Assembly (NCBI GenBank): GCA_025642065.1
Contig: JAODUP010000104.1
Span: 310,001-374,000, forward strand
Source: Paralvinella palmiformis
Lineage: Eukaryota > Annelida > Polychaeta > Terebellida > Alvinellidae
Direction of reading: 5' to 3'
DNA length: 64,000 bases
Made by a program: the position numbers and the translations under genes. Shown here piece by piece: positions 60,301 to 64,000 of this stretch (position 1 is the stretch's first letter; every line of letters begins with the position of its first letter). The notes under the pieces were generated by a model. That model saw only the letters and a program-made list of their open reading frames with translations, was not told the origin of the DNA and did not search any database.

Positions 60301-60732
60301 TTTGTGTGTGAGTTTACAGAACTAAAATGCAGAATTTCACGAAGTGGACATAGGAAAAACCATAATTTATGGAACCAAACAGTGATTTCTTAGTTAAGGG
60401 ACTTGGGAATGCTGTACTCTGCTAAGCGACTGCACTATATCAGCATCTACCACTTCAAATTTAGAGGTTTGTATTGTTTTGGTCTTGTTTGTACTGATTT
60501 AACTTTTATTTCTCATACAGATGATGAGGAAATGAACTCCGAGGATGAGGAAGAATTGGCAAGGATGAGTGGTAGTTTCCTTCAACCAAAGGCCAAATCA
60601 AAGCCACAGCAGAAAGAGTTATCAGCTAAGAAGCAACATTCCGGAAAAGAAATGCTGAGTATGTCTGGAAAGAAACAGAAAAATAAGGCAACCCCTAGCA
60701 GTCAGAAGCAGACACCTGGAGGACAGAAACAG
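42267..60732 (+). CDS. Nuclear FK506-binding protein (FKBP39/FKBP46 type), N-terminal 291 codons in eight exons; runs past the window
   Basis: Nuclear and nucleolar FKBPs pair a nucleoplasmin-like histone-binding domain with a C-terminal FKBP prolyl isomerase. Spliced exons give MVALSELTNMFWG, then VTLDGDGKRYSQVV, an HISMAALE strand, ISVMIQHDKAEFLLCTLRHG, QQPLDLNFTEGEEVTFFLNG and VVHLTGYLVEE: the eight-strand core of residues 10-105, as in insect FKBP39/46. Acidic Ser-rich tracts follow (SSEEQESDEYSSEE; DSDEEDDDFDEDD), alternating with Lys-rich stretches (KRKKK, KKAKVEQ) that look like nuclear localisation signals. All splice phases agree (37, 96, 156, 117, 81, 131, 43 and 212 nt). The isomerase domain of about 110 residues is expected in later exons beyond 60.7 kb, and I do not find it here. 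Residue identity to family is strong; the exact paralogue name is uncertain. Confidence 0.93.
42796..44236. mobile_element. Non-autonomous DNA transposon candidate with 14-bp perfect TIRs
   Basis: TAGGTACGTGACAA at 42796-42809 is repeated inverted at 44223-44236, with TA at both outer edges that may be a TA target duplication. The interior holds two diverged copies of a unit with 'ggccaatatgtaca' (about 43675 and 43917) and no transposase frame. Confidence 0.55.
45490..45635 (-). mobile_element. tRNA-derived SINE
   Basis: The minus strand has box A-like tggcctagcagttaagc and box B ggttcgatccc with tRNA-like spacing, but no full cloverleaf, so it is a SINE rather than a tRNA gene. Confidence 0.65.
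45655..45865 (+). mobile_element. tRNA-derived SINE
   Basis: Box A-like 'tagcacagttagttagagc' and box B-like 'ggttcaaggc' head a body of about 150 bp. It adjoins the minus-strand SINE, so the two are divergent neighbours. Confidence 0.6.
48431..48526 (+). CDS. FKBP exon 2
   Basis: It encodes VTLDGDGKRYSQVVERSFHI then SMAALETTGRK. The acceptor is TATACAG and the donor GTAATT. Intron 1 before it is 6.1 kb. Confidence 0.95.
48714..49001. mobile_element. Foldback/MITE-like element made of GGAATTGG repeats
   Basis: The ends are inverted copies of acatggggtca followed by ttcaattcc. The interior is many degenerate copies of 'ggaattgaaattg' in both senses. A second copy is at 61671-61876. It ends 87 bp before FKBP exon 3. 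Confidence 0.7.
49089..49244 (+). CDS. FKBP exon 3
   Basis: It encodes the middle strands of the nucleoplasmin-like core (AEGKADSYISVMIQHDKAEF through GEEVTFFLNGK). The acceptor is ATTTCAG and the donor GTTTGT. Confidence 0.95.
50840..50968 (+). mobile_element. tRNA-derived SINE (family B), 5' truncated, (ATC)n tail
   Basis: It keeps box B-like 'tgaatcccggcg' and the body 'ctcattacctttggaagtcg', shared with the copy at 54200-54345, and ends in atcatcatcatc. Confidence 0.7.
51325..51441 (+). CDS. FKBP exon 4
   Basis: It encodes the last core strand VVHLTGYLVEENPPEELEYE and the first acidic tract SSEEQESDEYSSEEG. The acceptor is TTACAG and the donor GTAAGA. Confidence 0.95.
51755..52320 (-). 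other. Degenerate coding-like segment and first copy of a 360-bp duplication
   Basis: The minus strand encodes 'SEMFSISLSVDATIKLANSL', then an acidic stretch with 'ECLVQNLMIGLFEMDPQHI', and after a frame change a segment with 'ARVFVKPEDAVTLNEPTF'. It reads like a broken ORF of a mobile element or a pseudogene. The matching copy lies exactly 360 bp to the right. Confidence 0.45.
52425..52670 (-). other. Second copy of the 360-bp duplicated unit, with NRF1 and YY1-like sites
   Basis: It matches 52065-52310 at an offset of exactly 360 bp. The minus strand starts MAASEMFFISLPVASTIKLA. Upstream of that ATG lie a palindromic NRF1-type site (52588-52597, CGCATGCGCA) and the YY1-like ATGGCGGC around the ATG itself. 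The first copy has lost these CpG-bearing motifs. Confidence 0.5.
53261..54149 (+). mobile_element. Defective hAT DNA transposon with TIRs and 8-bp target duplication
   Basis: Left end catgggtcggcaacct (53261-53276) and right end, inverted, caggggttggcaacct (54134-54149) form 16-bp TIRs with two mismatches. Flanks ctctagca (53253-53260) and ctctagtg (54150-54157) are a decayed 8-bp target duplication of the hAT kind. The interior plus strand encodes broken transposase pieces resembling the ZBED/GTF2IRD2-like group, including LIVLKGKTTTANIQRVVE and CEVRWLRRGAMLK, with stops and frame changes. It lies in FKBP intron 4. Confidence 0.85.
54200..54345 (+). mobile_element. tRNA-derived SINE (family B)
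   Basis: Box A-like tggcctaactgg (54208-54219) and box B gggttcaaacccc (54249-54261) show tRNA spacing. They are followed by a body with 'cctcattaccttttggag' that recurs at 50890. Confidence 0.8.
54504..54584 (+). CDS. FKBP exon 5
   Basis: It encodes PPQLIRRAVIAKDDEESDED then EEATPAK. The acceptor is TCCTGTAG and the donor GTCTGT. It links the acidic tract to the basic region. Confidence 0.9.
54961..55115 (+). mobile_element. tRNA-derived SINE (family A)
   Basis: It contains 'gtgcagtggataagaac', 'actgcaaacctccaggtt', box B-like 'agttcaaatcc' and a body with 'gtgggatgtctcccc'. This is the clearest copy of family A. Confidence 0.75.
56206..56336 (+). CDS. FKBP exon 6, with tandem (NAGNAG) acceptor
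   Basis: It encodes (A)GKRKKKDSSTKKITKKAK, then VEQLIDSDEEDDDFDEDD and LDSDDLK. The acceptor is atcagcag, so splicing at either AG includes or omits one Ala codon without changing the frame. The donor is GTGAGT. Confidence 0.92.
58220..58675 (-). mobile_element. LINE ORF2 C-terminal fragment (pseudogene)
   Basis: The minus strand encodes 'HIDYCSQLWTPHRVGDIQKI', then 'LKMYCQERRMERYRIIYIWK', and in a shifted frame 'FRGPQLFNRLPVNIRG' followed by 'TSFKHKLDKHL'. These are conserved motifs of the region after the reverse transcriptase in Jockey/CR1-type elements. It is broken by at least one frameshift and ends about 45 bp before FKBP exon 7. Confidence 0.8.
58721..58763 (+). CDS. FKBP exon 7
   Basis: A 43-nt micro-like exon encoding FIDSEAEEDSDVDD, with a strong pyrimidine-tract acceptor (TTTTTCTTCAG) and donor GTAAGG. 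It starts only about 45 bp after an antisense LINE fragment. Confidence 0.9.
59800..59925 (+). mobile_element. tRNA-derived SINE (family A), 3' part
   Basis: It shares 'tgtgggacatgtttcccc', 'cttgggtgtggctagtgcc' and 'aataactcgac' with the other family A bodies; the tRNA-like head is degraded. Confidence 0.55.
60521..60732 (+). CDS. FKBP exon 8 (last exon in window)
   Basis: It encodes DDEEMNSEDEEELARMSGSF, then a Lys/Gln/Ser-rich linker (KSKPQQKELSAKKQHSGKE) ending GGQKQ in phase 0 at donor GTTGGT. The linker precedes the isomerase domain in this family, so the next exon should begin that domain. Confidence 0.9.
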
Positions 60733-61548
60733 GTTGGTTGTTTACAGAGCATTAAACAGAGTAAGCATCCGAGTTGTTTCTAGAGGGTCACATTGTGGGA
60801 TTTGTGAGGAGCTTGGCACCAAAATAAAAACCTTTGACTATGATCCGTATGAATGTTCCCCTTTCTTGCGGTATCCTGATCTTTTTGAGTTGCTGTTTCT
60901 AATTCCCAGAGAGCAAGAAATTGGTGGTTTTCACTAATGGGAGCATGGTTAAAGAAACTTCCATAATGAATCAATGACGTGTGGCAAGATTTGGTGTTGA
61001 GCCAAGTCTTGGTTAACGAGATTGCAACACAACTAAGTCAGTTAATGGCATGATCATGTAAATTTGGGATAGTTGTATGATACTTGGAATCCACTTCTTT
61101 CCACATAAGTATGCCCAGATATTGCCATCACACAGTTCCTCCATGATTTAGCTACACTCTTCTCTGAATGGCACACTTAAACAGCTTATTGATTGAGGGT
61201 AACATCATTGATTGTCAATGTTTGAGCACCTCAGAAATAATAATTTTTTCTACTAAAAGTATTGAAACAATTAAAAATTAAATTATTTTAAAGTGTAGTG
61301 GTATTAGTACAGGGTACCCAGAGCACAGGGAAATTTTTTCCCTGATGGGAAAACACAGGGAATTTAAAAATTATGCCTTGGTTCCAAATTTATAACATAA
61401 GGGGTGGATGGAGGCTGCGTTACTAAAAACATTTAATTCATGCAATTTTTTCACACAATACACAAGGAAATTTATTAAATAAAACAAGGATGATAATACA
61501 AGTGAATTTGATTTTTGAAATCCTTTGGGTACCGCTGTAGTGTAGTAG

Positions 61549-61945
61549 TGACTCTCTTTTGGTACAATAGTTAAAACACTGGACTGTAAACCTCTAGACT
61601 GTGGGTTTGACTGTAGCTCATGCCTGTGTTTGTGTTGCAGTTGTTTCTCTTGGGAGACACCTGTCAGCAGACATCGGGTTGATTCCATTTTGTCAATTCC
61701 ACTATTCCAATTCCATTTTTACCTACTCGGAGTAGTTTATATTCCAAGTAGGATTGTCTTGGAAGAAATATTTCTGAATTAAAAATTAAATGCTAAATTA
61801 ATTTATGGATTTAATTCCAATTCCAAATTTATCAATTCCAGTTCCATTTTTTTCCAGAATTGTATTGACCCCATGTCTGCTTGTCAGCCATTTGTCCTAG
61901 GTATGACCAGCACCAAGACTAAACAGCTCAACTCAACTCATACAC
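61549..61945 (+). mobile_element. tRNA-derived SINE (family A) split by a foldback element
   Basis: The head (61549-61670) has 'actgtaaacctctagactg', and the tail resumes at 61877 with 'tgtcagccatttgtcctagg', 'atgaccagcaccaagac' and 'cagctcaactc'. The interruption is the GGAATTGG element at 61671-61876. Confidence 0.65.
61671..61876. mobile_element. GGAATTGG foldback element, copy 2
   Basis: The ends acatcgggttga and tcaatacaat/ccccatgt (inverted) match the termini of the 48714-49001 copy, and the interior has the same 'aattccaattcc' repeats. Confidence 0.6.
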
Positions 61946-62389
61946 CAATGGCTTTGTATGTAGCACGAGGGATCATCGAACCCATATAGTGGCAAACTGG
62001 TGTTCAGACAACTGCATGCAGTTACATCAGATTTATTACCAGTAGATGCTAATTACAGTAACTCATTTATTTTAAGGCAGATTTTATACTTGGACACAAG
62101 CTCCCCATCTTGCTAAAAATCCCACTGTTTTTTAATCTGTTTGTGTGGATCGCGTTTGTGTTTCCATGTTCAATGATTTCTTTCATTTCGCTGGTGTTAT
62201 GTTTATATTATTTATCGAAGTTATTATTATTATTTCAGTGCGAATCTTCATTTTAAGCATTTATTTTAATAATCGCGTGTAAGTTGACCTTGCGTATCAG
62301 ACAAATTGTCTTTTTGTTCACTTCCAAGGGAATTTGCACCAAACCTGTGTATAAGAAGAGTGGCAAACAATCATATGATTATACTTCTT

Positions 62390-63330
62390 TTTAGAATTGC
62401 ATGATTTAGTTTATGATAATCAGTTTGGTTTTAGACACAAACATAGCACAATAGACGTTGTTACAAAATTGAATACTGATATATGTAAAGCTTTAGATGA
62501 AAACGAAGCAACTTTAGCAGTATGTTTAGATTTATCAAAAGCACTCAATACGATTGATCACAGTATTTTACTGAAAAGGTTAGATTATTATGGCATGAGA
62601 GGTCAGGCTTTTGACTGGTTCTCCAGCTACCTATATAATAGAAAAGAATTTGTTCGTTAAATGGGAAGTAATTAACACGTTGAAACCATTAAATGTGGTG
62701 TTCCACAGGGTTCTATACTTGGACCATTGTTATTCATTGTTTATACTAATGACCTTAATAGATGTTTAAACTTAACTAAGTCAGTATTATTTGCAGATGA
62801 TACAACAGTTTATTTATCTTCTAAAATGTTTTACTTATTTGTTTACAACAATGAATAGTGAACTACTAAATCTAACTGATTGGTTTAGAGCCAGCTAACT
62901 TTCACTTAATATTTCTAAAACAAATTACATGCTATTGATGTACCATAAGCAACAAGACACCAACATAGATCTTCAAATATCTAACAGTAACATTCAGAGA
63001 ACCAAACGTGCCAAATTCTTGGGATTGTATATTGATGATAAATTAAAATGGGACGAAAAAGAAAATATCAACATCGTTCTTTGCAATTAATAAAGTTATA
63101 CATATCATACCAAAAAGGGGAATACACCAGGGCGGCAGCATCAGATTAACAGAATAAATCGGTACTTATTATGTAAAATTGACTACATCTTACATTCAGT
63201 TGTAGAATGGCTCCAACTAAAATTATAAATATAAAAGTATAGACAAATACAGACTCTTCTCCATCTGTGACCTGTATACTTATTGTATTTATAAATTTAC
63301 TTCTGTTCATGAATCTTTACCTTTGTATGT
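62390..63330 (+). mobile_element. Degenerate non-LTR retrotransposon reverse transcriptase
   Basis: The open part (62397-62660) has NQFGFRHKHSTIDVVTKL, then LAVCLDLSKALNTIDHSILL and YGMRGQAFDWFSSYL. After an in-frame stop come [20 protein letters not shown] and FADDTTVYL. These are reverse-transcriptase palm motifs of Jockey/CR1-like LINEs, including the catalytic FADD box (about 62790-62801). The usual Phe-Asp of the SKAFDT box is Leu-Asn here, and several stops follow, so the copy is dead. It lies downstream of FKBP exon 8. Confidence 0.88.
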
Positions 63331-63332
63331 CA

Positions 63333-63334
<2 letters not shown>

Positions 63335-63368
<34 letters not shown>
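63335..63368. repeat. (AT)n microsatellite
   Basis: About 17 AT units after the LINE remnant. Nothing is recognised from here to the window end. Confidence 0.97.
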
Positions 63369-63372
<4 letters not shown>

Positions 63373-64000
63373 ACAGTTCAGAATATAAAGTCATTCATTT
63401 ATCATGAATACAAATTCTTGCCCAAGAAGACGCTGTCCTCTCTTGTCACAAGATCAGCAGCCTTATTTAGCCTTATTTATAATACGTTCTAGCATTACTT
63501 CCTTGACTCGTTCACAAGTTTATAAGTTGGATATGTTTAGTTATTGTGCTGCTGGTATTGGGATCACGTCGTTGTAGGTAACCCACACAGTTACTGTGTT
63601 CAATATATACGCCATACAGCAACTAACCATCTCGCCCCAGGATGAAGCTAACAACCAGAGAGAATGATGAAGTAGATTATCCATGACATAGTCCACAGTC
63701 GCGGATCCCAGTGGACTGCGTTATTTCAGGTCACCCTTCTACATGCACATTGTTTATTGATCAGTTTCACGCTTCACCGTCTCTGAAAAACACGAGCTTA
63801 ATATTTCGTGTCCAAGAAATATCCATCTTAAAATAGCTAAATTGCATCAAGTCAGAATTTACTGTAATCACATATTATGAATTGCTAGATCATTGGGTTC
63901 AGCCTGACAGATTGCCAAATGAAACCAGCTGCATTCTTATAAACATAATGTCTAGAGCATATTTGGTATCAGAAGCAACTCTTGTTAAAGTTCATCTTCT

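Noticed and set aside
1..64000. CRISPR arrays, operons, prophage or bacterial features
   Set aside because: None seen; introns, SINEs and microsatellites show a eukaryotic nuclear sequence.

Overview
This is invertebrate nuclear DNA: long introns, GT-AG splice sites, microsatellites, tRNA-derived SINEs, LINE and hAT relics. Two genes can be read with confidence, arranged head to head. The tropomyosin coiled coil is closest to what I know of mollusc and other lophotrochozoan tropomyosins (for example the exon beginning [19 protein letters not shown]). I therefore infer a lophotrochozoan, probably a mollusc; the species cannot be fixed from sequence alone.

Left half, minus strand (about 5.9-29.7 kb): one tropomyosin gene. 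I mapped 18 coding exons to the base. The canonical path (exons 1a, 2, 3, one 4, one 5, one 6, 7, one 8, one 9) gives exactly 284 residues from the conserved MDAIKKKM start, and the exon 1b path gives 248. These are the classical high- and low-molecular-weight lengths. Exon 4 exists in four tandem versions (118 nt each), exon 5 in two (71 nt), exon 6 in two (76 nt), exon 8 in three (70 nt) and exon 9 in two (83 nt with stop). No internal duplicated cassette is a multiple of three, so skipping or double inclusion breaks the frame. There are three possible 5' ends: exon 1a plus 2, exon 1b, and a 341-codon 'head' exon in a CpG-rich region. The head exon ends at a phase-0 donor with its coiled-coil heptads in register with exon 3. 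In principle 3x4x2x2x3x2 = 288 proteins could be made. The large head isoform is the most interesting candidate in the window.

Middle (30.4-42.2 kb): intergenic DNA with microsatellites, a palindrome-bearing minisatellite, SINEs, a LINE 3' end and one unexplained open frame.

Right half, plus strand (42.27 kb to beyond the window): the first eight coding exons (291 codons) of a nuclear FK506-binding protein of the FKBP39/FKBP46 type. It has an N-terminal nucleoplasmin-like domain beginning with MFWG, then acidic and lysine-rich tracts. The C-terminal prolyl isomerase domain is not in the window. Its introns hold a complete but dead hAT element with TIRs and target duplication, a 1.44-kb TIR element, a tandemly duplicated 360-bp unit, LINE pieces, SINEs and a foldback element nested in a SINE.
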